Positions 1-8,184 of a stretch of DNA of 64,000 nucleotides are shown here, piece by piece. The stretch comes from Antrihabitans stalactiti. Its GTDB lineage: Bacteria > Actinomycetota > Actinomycetes > Mycobacteriales > Mycobacteriaceae. The notes beneath the pieces were generated by a model, which saw only the letters and a program-made list of their open reading frames with translations, had not been told where the DNA came from and searched no databases. Position 1 is the stretch's first letter; every line of letters begins with the position of its first letter. The position numbers and the translations under genes are program-made. The stretch is from contig NZ_VCQU01000002.1 in the NCBI RefSeq assembly GCF_012932915.1, forward strand, positions 62,001 to 126,000, given 5' to 3'.

Positions 1-270
1 GAGCCGGTATTCGACGAAATCGTCGTGACGTCGAACGGCTCGCCCCGCGGAATGGCAGCCGAGGATCTCGCCAACCTGGCTGTGCAGCGGTTCGGCGACG
101 AACGCGTCGTCGTCGCGCACGAGCTGGCCGACGCTCTGGAAACCGCCATCGCCATCGCCGAAGACGTCGCAGATCCGGGGGAGGCGGTGTCCGGCGCGGG
201 CGTCGTCGTCACCGGCTCGGTGGTGACGGCAGGCGCGGCCCGCACGCTGTTCGGAAAGGACCCGGCGTGA
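1..270 (+). CDS. folC: Folylpolyglutamate synthase / dihydrofolate synthase, C-terminal end (partial)
   Basis: The window opens inside this gene; 89 codons and the stop are visible in frame 1. FolC adds glutamate to dihydropteroate and to folates in the cytoplasm. The visible part has the end of a Mur-ligase C-terminal domain: a TSN-x-SPRGM stretch, an acidic/Ala-rich helix (ELADALETAIAIAED) and a terminal VVVTGSVVTAGAARTLFG strand-turn-helix typical of FolC. The call rests on this tail and on the neighbours, since a DUF4233 gene and then ndk follow, the order I recall in mycobacteria. The stop codon overlaps the next start by 4 bp (GTGA), so the two are probably translated together. The N-terminal P-loop lies outside the window and cannot be checked. 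Confidence 0.85.
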   Translation, partial: EPVFDEIVVTSNGSPRGMAAEDLANLAVQRFGDERVVVAHELADALETAIAIAEDVADPGEAVSGAGVVVTGSVVTAGAARTLFGKDPA

Positions 271-668
271 CCGAGCAGTCGAGTACTAGTGATTTCAAGC
301 CCCCCACGAAGGATCCGTGGAAGGCGCTGCGCGGCGTGATGGCCGGCGTGCTGATTCTCGAGGCGATCGTCGTTCTTCTCGGGTTGCCCGTCGTGTGGAA
401 GCTCAGCGGCGGACTCACGTGGATATCGGGCGGCTACCTCGGCCTGCTCACCGTGCTGATGATTCTCGGTGCCGGGCTACAACGTCGGTCGTGGGCGCTC
501 GCGTACAACCTCGCATTGCAGGTCGCGTTCATTGCGGCGTGGTTCGCCCATCCTGCAATCGGGTGGCTGGGCATCATCTTCGCCGGTGTGTGGGGCTACA
601 TTTTGTTCTTGCGACGCGACGTCAAGCTCCGTATTCAGCAGGGGCTGCTCCCCGGCCAGCGGGACTGA
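267..668 (+). CDS. DUF4233 family small membrane protein
   Basis: 133 residues, starting at a GTG that overlaps the folC stop. After a short charged N-terminus (to about residue 28) there are about four hydrophobic segments (roughly 28-48, 53-72, 78-96 and 98-120) followed by a basic, Gln-rich tail, so it is an integral membrane protein with most of its mass in the bilayer. Proteins of this size directly after folC belong to DUF4233 in Actinobacteria. The function is unknown. The tight coupling to folC may reflect operon layout more than a folate role. Confidence 0.8.
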   Translation: MTEQSSTSDFKPPTKDPWKALRGVMAGVLILEAIVVLLGLPVVWKLSGGLTWISGGYLGLLTVLMILGAGLQRRSWALAYNLALQVAFIAAWFAHPAIGWLGIIFAGVWGYILFLRRDVKLRIQQGLLPGQRD

Positions 669-673
669 ACCTC

Positions 674-679
674 TAGGCT
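674..679 (+). promoter_or_regulatory. -10-like element TAGGCT for a probably leaderless ndk
   Basis: A TANNNT hexamer lies 7 nt before the ndk GTG, and no Shine-Dalgarno sequence sits between them. That spacing would place transcription initiation on the start codon itself, as is common in Actinobacteria. No clear -35 is seen. Confidence 0.45.
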
Positions 680-686
680 GACCGCC

Positions 687-1109
687 GTGACCGAGCGCAC
701 CCTGATCCTTATCAAGCCTGATGCCGTTTCCCGCGGATACATTGGCGAAATCCTTGGCCGCATCGAGCGGAAGGGACTGTCCATCGCCGCACTCGAGCTG
801 AAGAACGTCTCCGACGAGCTCGCGAGCAGCCACTACGCAGAGCACGCCGAGCGCCCGTTCTTCGGTTCGCTCCTCGAATTCATCACCTCCGGCCCCGTCG
901 TCGCCGCTGTGGTCGAAGGCCCGCGAGCCATCGCAGGCTTCCGCCAGCTGGCCGGCGGCACCGACCCGGTCGAGAAGGCCGCGCCGGGAACGATCCGCGG
1001 CGACCTCGCCTTGGAGACCCAGGAGAACATGGTGCACGGGTCGGACTCCGCCGAGTCCGCAGCGCGCGAAATCGCGCTTTGGTTCCCCGCGCTCGCAGCC
1101 GCCGACTAA
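687..1109 (+). CDS. ndk: Nucleoside diphosphate kinase
   Basis: 140 residues, the usual length. It transfers the gamma phosphate of ATP to other NDPs through a phosphohistidine in the cytoplasm. The N-terminal [13 protein letters not shown] motif, the R-x-(G)-FF region ([17 protein letters not shown]) and the catalytic histidine (H117, in the context NMVHGSDS) are all present, as is the terminal W-F motif. The GTG start is chosen because it gives the standard N-terminus and has a -10-like hexamer 7 nt upstream. It lies 18 bp after the DUF4233 gene. Confidence 0.97.
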   Translation: MTERTLILIKPDAVSRGYIGEILGRIERKGLSIAALELKNVSDELASSHYAEHAERPFFGSLLEFITSGPVVAAVVEGPRAIAGFRQLAGGTDPVEKAAPGTIRGDLALETQENMVHGSDSAESAAREIALWFPALAAAD

Positions 1110-1526
1110 GCCACGACAAGCCGTCCCGCGCCGCTGGCAAGCTACTGGTAGCGCGTGTGGGATACTGAGGGAGATTGCACCGCACAGGCTCGTCGCCGCT
1201 CTGCGGAGATGGGCCCGTGCGGTCGCAATCGGATGACACCACGGTTCGATGCCTTCATCGCTGCCACGGGTAGTTGGATAGCCCCTTCCACCCGCGTCGG
1301 CACGCTGGATGGTCAGCGCGCGAACCACGGAACACAGCCATCCAGCCAGGCACCGCGTGCCCAGCTAGCCCACACGGACCATTAGCCCAACGGACGATAC
1401 CGAGTACGCGGAGCGAGACCATACAAACTCGCGCCCCACAGGGCGCGAGTACACAAGTAGCCCCCGCGTGGCCGCGTTCATTCCCGATTTCTGGGCAGAC
1501 GCGCCCGGGGGTCCCGAGGAGACTAC
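1110..1526. other. Long gene-free interval between ndk and rne
   Basis: About 417 bp with no reading frame that looks coding on either strand and no tRNA fold. Its last 100 bp form the likely rne leader and contain a strong hairpin (1427-1450). I see no palindromic repeat of the kinds found elsewhere in the window. Confidence 0.6.
1427..1450 (+). promoter_or_regulatory. Hairpin in the probable 5' leader of rne
   Basis: Arms ACTCGCGCCC and GGGCGCGAGT form a perfect 10-bp stem closed by a CACA loop, about 77 nt before the rne start. There is no T-run after it, so it is not an obvious Rho-independent terminator. RNase E mRNAs in enterobacteria carry leader hairpins used for feedback by the enzyme; whether this one works in that way is inference. 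Confidence 0.4.
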
Positions 1527-4500
1527 GTGGCCGATCAAGTGCCGCCGGAGACACCAGAAGAGCTGAATGAAGTCGATTCAGCACCATTGCAGGACGTCGA
1601 CGTGGTCGGCGTTGCTGCTGATCCGGCGCCGCCTGTCGCGGGTTCGCCGGAAGAAGGGCAGCCCGAATTGCCCGATCGCATCAGGGTTCACGCCCTCGCC
1701 AAGCTGCTCGGCGTCAAGAGCAAGCAGATCCTTGCCGCACTGACCGAGATCGGCGCCGAAGCGCGTAGTCCGCAATCGAGTGTTGCGCGCGACGTTGCCG
1801 AGTCGGTCCGGGATTCGCTGGCTGCGGGTCCCACTGTCGAGCCCACGCCTGTGGCCGAGCCGACGCCTGTGCCCGAGCCGACGCCCGTGGCAGAGCCCGA
1901 GCCGGTCGTCGAGGCCGAGGTCGTGGCCGCCGAACCTGAGCCCGAACCCGAACCCGAACCTGCCGCCGAGCCGGAACCTGTCGCGGTGCAGCCCCAACTG
2001 TTCGCGAGCCCGGTCGTGTCGGAAGACACCGCACCGATCACGTTCGAGTCGGCTGGTGCAGTGGCGATGCCGTTGTTCCTGCAGCCGGACGCGGAAGCCA
2101 TCGCCGAGGTCCGCCGCCGTCGCAAGGTCGAGCAGGCCCCGCCGACGCCGGAACCGGTTTCCGAGCCGGAGCCGGAGGCGAAAGCTGCTGAGACCACCGA
2201 CGACGAGTCGACCGAGGCGAGTTCCGACGACGAGAGCGCTGACGGAACGCAGCCGAAGCGCAGGCGTAGGGGTCGCCGTGGGCGCGGTCGTGGGCGTGGC
2301 GAGCAAGCGGGTGGCGACGCCGAGGGCGACGACACCGACGACGCAGTCGAAACACCTGACACCGCCGAAGGCGCGGACGCCGATGCGGCCGATACCCAAG
2401 ACGCCGATTCCGACGAGGGTGCCGACGACGCCGATTCCGACGGTGCCGATGATGAGAACGGCGCCGAGAATGCCGACGGAACGAATCGTCGGCGTCGCCG
2501 TCGTCGTCGTCGCAAGGTAACCGGCGACGGTCCGGGCGAGGCTCCGGCGTCCGAAGACGATCCGCCGAACACTGTCGTCCACGAGCGCGAGCCGCGGAAC
2601 AAGCCGCGTGTGAAGGACGAAGTCCAAGGCATCAGCGGCTCGACGCGGCTGGAAGCCAAGCGGCAGCGCCGTCGTGATGGGCGAGACGCAGGCCGTCGCC
2701 GTCCGCCGATCCTGACCGAGTCCGAGTTCCTGGCCCGCCGCGAAGCCGTCGACCGGGTAATGGTCGTCCGCGACAAGCTGTTCACCGGAGATGGCACGCC
2801 GAACGCGCCCGTCACCCAGGTCGCCGTCTTGGAAGATGACGTTCTGGTCGAGCATTTCGTCACCAGCACGGGCTCCGGTTCGATGGTGGGCAACGTCTAT
2901 CTCGGTCGCGTGCAGAACGTGCTGCCCAGCATGGAAGCCGCCTTCGTCGACATCGGCCGTGGCCGCAACGGTGTGCTCTACGCCGGTGAGGTCAACTGGG
3001 AGGCCGCAGGTCTCGGTGGCAATTCGCGCAAGATCGAGCAGGCACTCAACCCTGGCGATCAGGTGCTCGTGCAGATCAGCAAGGACCCGGTCGGGCACAA
3101 GGGTGCGCGACTGACGACGCAGATCAGCCTCGCCGGACGTTTCCTCGTGTACGTGCCGGGCGGAACGTCGACCGGCATCAGCCGCAAGCTGCCCGACACC
3201 GAGCGCAAGCGGTTGAAGGAGATCCTGCGCGACATCGTGCCGAACGATGCCGGCGTGATCATTCGCACCGCGTCGGAGGGCGTCAGCGCCGAAGAGCTCC
3301 AGCGTGACGTCGAACGCCTGCAGAACCAGTGGAAGCTGATCGACGAGCAGGCATCCGCGGCAGGCAAGGGCAACCCGCAGACGCTCTACGAAGAGCCCGA
3401 CCTCCTGGTCAAGGTCATTCGCGATCTCTTCAACGAAGACTTCTCGAAGATCGTCATCGAGGGAGAGAAGGCCTGGAGCACGGTCGAGAACTACATTCGC
3501 ACCGTCGCGCCGGACCTGCTGCCTCGCGTTCATCGCCACGATGCGGAATCGGGTCCTGACGTCTTCGAGACGTACCGGATCGACGAGCAACTCGCCAAGG
3601 CGCTGGACCGCAAGGTCTGGCTGCCGTCCGGCGGCACGCTGGTCATCGACCGCACCGAAGCGATGACCGTGGTCGACGTCAACACCGGAAAGTTCACCGG
3701 CGCAGGCGGAAACCTCGAAGAGACGGTGACGCGCAACAACCTCGAAGCTGCCGAGGAGATCGTGCGACAGATGCGCTTGCGCGACATCGGGGGCATGATC
3801 GTCGTCGACTTCATCGACATGGTGCTCGAGTCCAACCGCGATCTCGTGCTGCGCAGGCTGACCGAAGCGCTGGGGCGTGACCGAACTCGGCACCAGGTGT
3901 CGGAGGTGACGTCGCTCGGGTTGGTTCAGATGACTCGCAAGAAGCTCGGAACCGGTCTGATCGAGGCCTTTTCGACGCAGTGTGAGCATTGCCACGGGCG
4001 CGGTCTGCTCGTGCATTCCTACCCGGTGGAGCCGTCGTCGTCCGACGAAGGGTCCCGTGGGCCTGCGCGTGGCGAGACGACTCCGCGCAAGCGGCGCGGC
4101 CGCCAGACGCCGGCAGGTGCCGAGACGCCGGAGCCGACCCCGAACGGGCACACGCCCGAGGTCGACCCTGCAGTGCGTCGGGCGCATCCCGTCGCGCTCG
4201 CGATGGCGGCACATCACCACGAGCACGACCATGATCACGATCACGATCACGAGCACACCCACGAACCGGCCGCGGTCGTCGAGGCGGAGCCGTCTAGCAC
4301 CTCAGCCGTCGAAGCGCCCGTCGCCGAGGTTGTCGCGCCGGTCACCGCACCCGAGCCAGAGCCGGTAGCGGCTGCACCAGAGCCAAAGGCAGAGCCTGAG
4401 CCCGTGCAAGATGCGGTCGCTCCGAAGAAGAGGGCAGTGGGGCGGCGGCGCGTGTCGCGTGCAACATCTGCGCCGGTAGGGGAGGCGAGCGCGGGCACCG

Positions 4501-4640
4501 TGATCGTCATTCCTGCGCACCAGGCAGATGCCGCACCGGCCGAGAAACCGGTCTATGTGCATCAGGAAATCTCGTTGCCACCGCGCGCTCCGCGGCGACG
4601 AGCCGTGTCCCGACCTGCAGGACCGCCAGTCGAGGAGTGA
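1527..4640 (+). CDS. rne: Ribonuclease E/G, long actinobacterial form
   Basis: 1037 residues. It is the endoribonuclease for mRNA decay and rRNA/tRNA processing. Residues about 50-98 resemble the IF2 N-terminal domain (VHALAKLLGVKSKQILAAL). Residues 100-400 are low-complexity: Glu-Pro repeats, then acidic tracts broken by Arg blocks ([26 protein letters not shown]), likely an RNA- or partner-binding scaffold. The catalytic half follows: an S1 domain starting at GNVYLGRVQNVLPSMEAAF (about 455), the metal-binding VDVNTGKF (about 715-722) and VVDFIDM, and a Zn-link CEHCHGRG (about 819). A His/Asp/Glu-rich stretch (codons at about 4211-4263) and a second basic tail end the protein. The GTG start has GAGGAG upstream. 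Unlike E. coli, disordered regions flank the catalytic core on both sides. Confidence 0.95.
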   Translation: MADQVPPETPEELNEVDSAPLQDVDVVGVAADPAPPVAGSPEEGQPELPDRIRVHALAKLLGVKSKQILAALTEIGAEARSPQSSVARDVAESVRDSLAAGPTVEPTPVAEPTPVPEPTPVAEPEPVVEAEVVAAEPEPEPEPEPAAEPEPVAVQPQLFASPVVSEDTAPITFESAGAVAMPLFLQPDAEAIAEVRRRRKVEQAPPTPEPVSEPEPEAKAAETTDDESTEASSDDESADGTQPKRRRRGRRGRGRGRGEQAGGDAEGDDTDDAVETPDTAEGADADAADTQDADSDEGADDADSDGADDENGAENADGTNRRRRRRRRRKVTGDGPGEAPASEDDPPNTVVHEREPRNKPRVKDEVQGISGSTRLEAKRQRRRDGRDAGRRRPPILTESEFLARREAVDRVMVVRDKLFTGDGTPNAPVTQVAVLEDDVLVEHFVTSTGSGSMVGNVYLGRVQNVLPSMEAAFVDIGRGRNGVLYAGEVNWEAAGLGGNSRKIEQALNPGDQVLVQISKDPVGHKGARLTTQISLAGRFLVYVPGGTSTGISRKLPDTERKRLKEILRDIVPNDAGVIIRTASEGVSAEELQRDVERLQNQWKLIDEQASAAGKGNPQTLYEEPDLLVKVIRDLFNEDFSKIVIEGEKAWSTVENYIRTVAPDLLPRVHRHDAESGPDVFETYRIDEQLAKALDRKVWLPSGGTLVIDRTEAMTVVDVNTGKFTGAGGNLEETVTRNNLEAAEEIVRQMRLRDIGGMIVVDFIDMVLESNRDLVLRRLTEALGRDRTRHQVSEVTSLGLVQMTRKKLGTGLIEAFSTQCEHCHGRGLLVHSYPVEPSSSDEGSRGPARGETTPRKRRGRQTPAGAETPEPTPNGHTPEVDPAVRRAHPVALAMAAHHHEHDHDHDHDHEHTHEPAAVVEAEPSSTSAVEAPVAEVVAPVTAPEPEPVAAAPEPKAEPEPVQDAVAPKKRAVGRRRVSRATSAPVGEASAGTVIVIPAHQADAAPAEKPVYVHQEISLPPRAPRRRAVSRPAGPPVEE

Positions 4641-4656
4641 CAAGGCTTGCGCCAGT

Positions 4657-4686
4657 TTGACCCTCGAGGCGCAAGTCCCGTAACCT
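4657..4686 (+). promoter_or_regulatory. Sigma-A-type promoter for rplU-rpmA
   Basis: TTGACC (4657-4662), an 18-bp spacer and TAACCT (4681-4686) lie 16 bp after the rne stop and about 160 bp before rplU. This is the best -35/-10 pair in the window, as expected for a ribosomal-protein operon with a long leader. Confidence 0.6.
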
Positions 4687-4848
4687 TGACCAGTCGCTGC
4701 CGGCGATATCGGTTCGCCGCGCGCACGTGTGTGGCGCGAGCCGCCGCCGTCGCGTCCAGCGATATGAAACTAGACCAGTCGCGTGGCAACCGCTGCGCGA
4801 GCGAAGTTCGAACAAGCTCCACCTGAAGGAAAGAAGGGTAGCCGTCCG

Positions 4849-5160
4849 ATGGCAACGTACGCGATCGTCAAGACCGGCGGTAAGCAGTACAAGGTCGCAG
4901 TCGGCGATCTTGTCAAGGTCGAGAAGATCGAGGGTGAGCCCGGCACGGCTGTCTCGCTCGACACGGTCCTCGTTGTCGATGGGTCCGAGCTGACCACCGA
5001 CGCTGACAAGCTTGCCAAGGTCAAGGTCACCGGCGAGGTGGTCGAGCAGACCAAGGGTCCGAAGATCCGGATCCACAAGTTCAAGAACAAGACCGGCTAC
5101 CACAAGCGCCAAGGGCACCGTCAGAAGTTGACGGTCCTCAAAGTCACCGGCATCAAGTAA
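4849..5160 (+). CDS. rplU: 50S ribosomal protein L21
   Basis: 103 residues, the standard length. It binds 23S rRNA in the large subunit. [16 protein letters not shown] at the N-terminus and the C-terminal KRQGHRQK signature identify the family. A longer frame runs upstream (to 4783), but the ATG at 4849 restores the family N-terminus and has AAGGAAAGAAGG upstream. rpmA follows after 12 bp, the usual L21-L27 pair. Confidence 0.98.
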   Translation: MATYAIVKTGGKQYKVAVGDLVKVEKIEGEPGTAVSLDTVLVVDGSELTTDADKLAKVKVTGEVVEQTKGPKIRIHKFKNKTGYHKRQGHRQKLTVLKVTGIK

Positions 5161-5172
5161 AGGACTCTGGAC

Positions 5173-5436
5173 ATGGCACATAAGAAAGGTGCATCCAGCT
5201 CGCGCAACGGTCGCGACTCGAACGCACAGATGCTCGGTGTTAAGCGCTTCGGTGGACAAGCGGTCAACGCGGGCGAGATCCTGGTTCGCCAGCGCGGCAC
5301 CCACTTCCACCCCGGCGTGAACGTCGGCCGTGGCGGCGACGACACGCTGTTCGCTCTGGCCGCAGGTGCGGTCGAGTTCGGGCAGAAGCGTGGACGCAAG
5401 ACGGTCAACATCGTTCCGGCGGAGGCCCAGGCCTAA
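5173..5436 (+). CDS. rpmA: 50S ribosomal protein L27
   Basis: 87 residues. L27 sits near the peptidyl-transferase centre. The conserved [20 protein letters not shown]-terminus is present with no cleavable extension of the Firmicutes type. It is preceded by AAAGGA and is 12 bp from rplU. A strong terminator follows before obg. Confidence 0.98.
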   Translation: MAHKKGASSSRNGRDSNAQMLGVKRFGGQAVNAGEILVRQRGTHFHPGVNVGRGGDDTLFALAAGAVEFGQKRGRKTVNIVPAEAQA

Positions 5437-5452
5437 CCGGAAGCACGAACGC

Positions 5453-5499
5453 CGACAGGGCGGGCCAGGGTCGAGCACCCGGGCCCGCCCTGTCGTTTT
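5453..5499 (+). terminator. Rho-independent terminator after rpmA
   Basis: Arms CGACAGGGCGGGCC (5453-5466) and GGCCCGCCCTGTCG (5482-5495) form a perfect 14-bp GC-rich stem with a 15-nt loop, followed at once by TTTT. It lies between rpmA and obg, so obg may be expressed partly by read-through or from its own promoter. Confidence 0.8.
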
Positions 5500-5519
5500 G
5501 CTAGAGAGAGGATCCATCC

Positions 5520-6977
5520 ATGGCCCGATTCATCGATCGCGTTGTCCTGCACATCAGTGCGGGCAAAGGCGGAAACGGGTGCTCGTCCGTCCATCGCGAG
5601 AAGTTCAAACCGCTGGGCGGACCGGACGGTGGCGACGGCGGTCGTGGCGGTGACGTCATCCTCGAGGTCGATCCCAACGTGCACACATTGCTCGACTTCC
5701 ACTTCCATCCCCATGCCAAGGCGACCAACGGTACGCAGGGGATGGGTAGCAACCGCGACGGATCCAACGGTGAAGACCTGGTTCTGAAGGTCCCCGACGG
5801 CACCATGGTGCTCGATTCCGACGGCCGCATTCTGGTGGACCTCGTCGGTGAGGGAACCCGCTACGAGGCTGCGCAAGGCGGCCGCGGCGGCCTCGGCAAC
5901 GCGGCGCTGGCATCGCGCGCTCGCAAGGCGCCGGGATTCGCGTTGCTCGGTGAAGACGGTGTCGAGCGTGAGCTCGTGCTGGAACTCAAGTCCGTCGCCG
6001 ACGTCGGGCTCGTCGGCTTTCCTTCCGCCGGCAAATCCTCACTCGTGTCCGTCCTTTCGGCCGCCAAGCCGAAGATCGCGGACTATCCCTTCACCACCCT
6101 CGCGCCCAATCTCGGTGTGGTCTCCAGTGGCGATACGACGTTCACCGTTGCCGACGTTCCCGGGTTGATCCCCGGCGCGAGCGAAGGCCGCGGACTGGGC
6201 TTGGACTTCCTGCGGCACCTCGAACGATGTGCAGTGCTCGCGCACGTCGTCGACTGTGCGACCTTGGAACCCGGACGCGACCCGATTTCCGACATCGATG
6301 CGCTCGAAGCCGAATTGGCGGCCTACAAGCCGGCGTTGTCGGCGGATTCGAGCCTGGGTGATCTCGCCGATCGCCCGCGGGTCGTCATTCTCAACAAGGT
6401 CGACGTACCTGAAGCTGCCGAGTTGGCCGAAATGGTCACCGCTGAGCTGCTGGAGCGCGGTTGGCCGGTCTTCGCCATCTCGGCGGTCAGCCGGGAAGGC
6501 CTGCGGCCCTTGACCTTCGCGCTTGCTCAGATGGTCGAGCAATACCGTCTGGCGCACCCGAAGGCGGTCGCGCGCCGGCCTGTCATTCGTCCGGTCGCGG
6601 CCGACGACACCGGGTTCAGCGTGGTGGCCGATCCCGAGATCGAAGGCGGATTCATCGTCAAGGGCACGCGGCCGGAGCGTTGGGTCAAGCAGACGCAGTT
6701 CGACAACGACGAAGCCGTCGGCTACCTCGCCGATCGCCTGGCGCGCTTGGGTGTCGAGGACGCGTTGATGAAGAAGGGTGCCCAGCCGGGCGCTGCCGTC
6801 ACGATCGGCAAGGTGACCTTCGACTGGGAGCCGCAGACGCCCGCGGGTGTCGACCTCGTGCGGACCGGTCGCGGCACCGACGCTCGTATCGACCAGGTGG
6901 ACCGCATCGGCGCCGACGAGCGCAAGCATGCCCGCCGAGTTCGCCGTGGTCTCGAAAGCTTGGAGTCGGAGGACTGA
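5520..6977 (+). CDS. obg: GTPase Obg/CgtA
   Basis: 485 residues. It is a large-subunit assembly GTPase that binds the 50S particle and responds to nucleotide pools. The order is a Gly-rich Obg fold (1-160; many GG repeats such as [10 protein letters not shown]), then the G domain with P-loop GFPSAGKSS (from about residue 166), DVPGLI (G3), NKVD (about 292) and ISAVS (G5), then the Obg C-terminal (OCT) region around residues 355-430 and a charged tail. It starts at an ATG with AGAGAGAGG upstream and lies downstream of rplU-rpmA, the usual neighbourhood. Its stop overlaps the proB start by 1 bp. Confidence 0.97.
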   Translation: MARFIDRVVLHISAGKGGNGCSSVHREKFKPLGGPDGGDGGRGGDVILEVDPNVHTLLDFHFHPHAKATNGTQGMGSNRDGSNGEDLVLKVPDGTMVLDSDGRILVDLVGEGTRYEAAQGGRGGLGNAALASRARKAPGFALLGEDGVERELVLELKSVADVGLVGFPSAGKSSLVSVLSAAKPKIADYPFTTLAPNLGVVSSGDTTFTVADVPGLIPGASEGRGLGLDFLRHLERCAVLAHVVDCATLEPGRDPISDIDALEAELAAYKPALSADSSLGDLADRPRVVILNKVDVPEAAELAEMVTAELLERGWPVFAISAVSREGLRPLTFALAQMVEQYRLAHPKAVARRPVIRPVAADDTGFSVVADPEIEGGFIVKGTRPERWVKQTQFDNDEAVGYLADRLARLGVEDALMKKGAQPGAAVTIGKVTFDWEPQTPAGVDLVRTGRGTDARIDQVDRIGADERKHARRVRRGLESLESED

Positions 6978-8095
6978 TGACCGGGGTCGACGCGGTGAGC
7001 CCTGCGCGGCAAGCCATTTCGGCAGCGCGACGGGTAGTCGTCAAAATCGGTTCTTCGGCGCTGACAAGTCTGGAAGGTGGCATCGACCTCGCCCGGCTCG
7101 ACAAGCTTGCCGAGGCGATCGAGGCCCGGATGGCCGCGGGCAGCGACGTCGTTGTGGTGTCGTCGGGTGCGATCGGCGCAGGGATGGCGCCGCTCGGATT
7201 GACGAGGCGCCCGCAAGATCTGGCGACCAAGCAGGCCGCGGCCAGCGTCGGGCAGTTGGCCTTGGCGCACGCCTGGGGGACCTCGTTCGCCCGTTTCGGC
7301 CGCACGGTCGGGCAGGTGCTGCTGAGCGCCGACGACTTCGCCCGCCGGGAACATCATCGCAATGCACAACGCACCCTCGACCGGCTTCGGTCGTTGGGTG
7401 CCGTGGCAGTCGTGAACGAAAACGACACTGTCGCAACGGAAGAGATCCGCTTCGGCGACAACGACCGGCTGGCAGCACTCGTCGCGCATCTGGTAGGGGC
7501 CGACGCGCTCATCCTGCTGTCGGACGTCGAGGGGCTGTTCGACGGCGACCCTCGAAAAGGTCCGGCGGCGCTCGTCCGGGAGGTTCGGAGCACGGCCGAC
7601 CTCGACGGCGTGATCGTCGGCGCCGGGGGAGCGTTGGGCACAGGCGGCATGGCATCGAAGCTGTCGGCCGCGCGTCTGGCGGCCGACGCCGGCGTACCCG
7701 TCCTGCTCGCTGCCGCGACATCGGCAGCCGACGCGTTGGGCGAGGGGTTGGTGGGAACCGCCTTCGCTGCGCGGCCGATCAGGCTGTCCGCGCGCAAGTT
7801 CTGGGTGCGGCACGCGGCCGACGCGAGTGGGACCCTGCACCTCGATGCGGGCGCGGTCAGCGCGGTGGCGCAGCGCCGCAGATCGCTGCTCGCAGCGGGG
7901 ATTACCAGCGTGACGGGCCGGTTCTACGGCGGTGACGTGGTGGCCATGGTCGGCCCTGACGGCGTGGTCGCGGCTCGTGGCGTCGTTGCCTACGACAGCA
8001 CAGAACTGGAAGGGATGCTCGGTCGTTCGACGAGCGATCTGCCGTCCGAGCTCCAGCGCCCCGTCGTGCACGCGGACGATTTGGTAGCCGTTTAA
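6977..8095 (+). CDS. proB: Glutamate 5-kinase
   Basis: 372 residues. It phosphorylates glutamate in the first step of proline synthesis. An amino-acid-kinase domain runs from [12 protein letters not shown] to about residue 270, with the [14 protein letters not shown] and [18 protein letters not shown] motifs. A C-terminal PUA domain (about 285-372, ending [22 protein letters not shown]) completes the typical bacterial layout. A longer frame exists upstream, but the ATG at 6977 overlaps the obg stop (TGATG) and gives the family N-terminus. Its partner proA is 11.4 kb away, separated by the accessory block. Confidence 0.96.
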   Translation: MTGVDAVSPARQAISAARRVVVKIGSSALTSLEGGIDLARLDKLAEAIEARMAAGSDVVVVSSGAIGAGMAPLGLTRRPQDLATKQAAASVGQLALAHAWGTSFARFGRTVGQVLLSADDFARREHHRNAQRTLDRLRSLGAVAVVNENDTVATEEIRFGDNDRLAALVAHLVGADALILLSDVEGLFDGDPRKGPAALVREVRSTADLDGVIVGAGGALGTGGMASKLSAARLAADAGVPVLLAAATSAADALGEGLVGTAFAARPIRLSARKFWVRHAADASGTLHLDAGAVSAVAQRRRSLLAAGITSVTGRFYGGDVVAMVGPDGVVAARGVVAYDSTELEGMLGRSTSDLPSELQRPVVHADDLVAV

Positions 8096-8142
8096 GGTTC
8101 GTTGACCAAAATTTGGGGTGCTCCCCGCCGCAGTGCGGACTA

Positions 8143-8170
8143 GATTTCGATACGAACGCGTAGCGAAATC
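8143..8170 (+). promoter_or_regulatory. 28-bp palindrome, probable TetR operator, over the MFS promoter
   Basis: Arms GATTTCGATACG (8143-8154) and CGTAGCGAAATC (8159-8170) are inverted with one mismatch around a 4-nt AACG spacer. A -10-like TAGATT (8141-8146) overlaps the left arm and the transporter start lies 14 bp downstream. The size and placement fit an operator for the TetR protein encoded just after the transporter. Confidence 0.6.
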
Positions 8171-8184
8171 GGGTGGGAGTCGGC

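Noticed and set aside
1578-4262. An 894-codon open frame on the minus strand across rne
   Set aside because: It is the shadow of rne: low-complexity, GC-rich codons leave the opposite strand open. The peptide has no recognisable domain and the plus strand codes for an intact RNase E.
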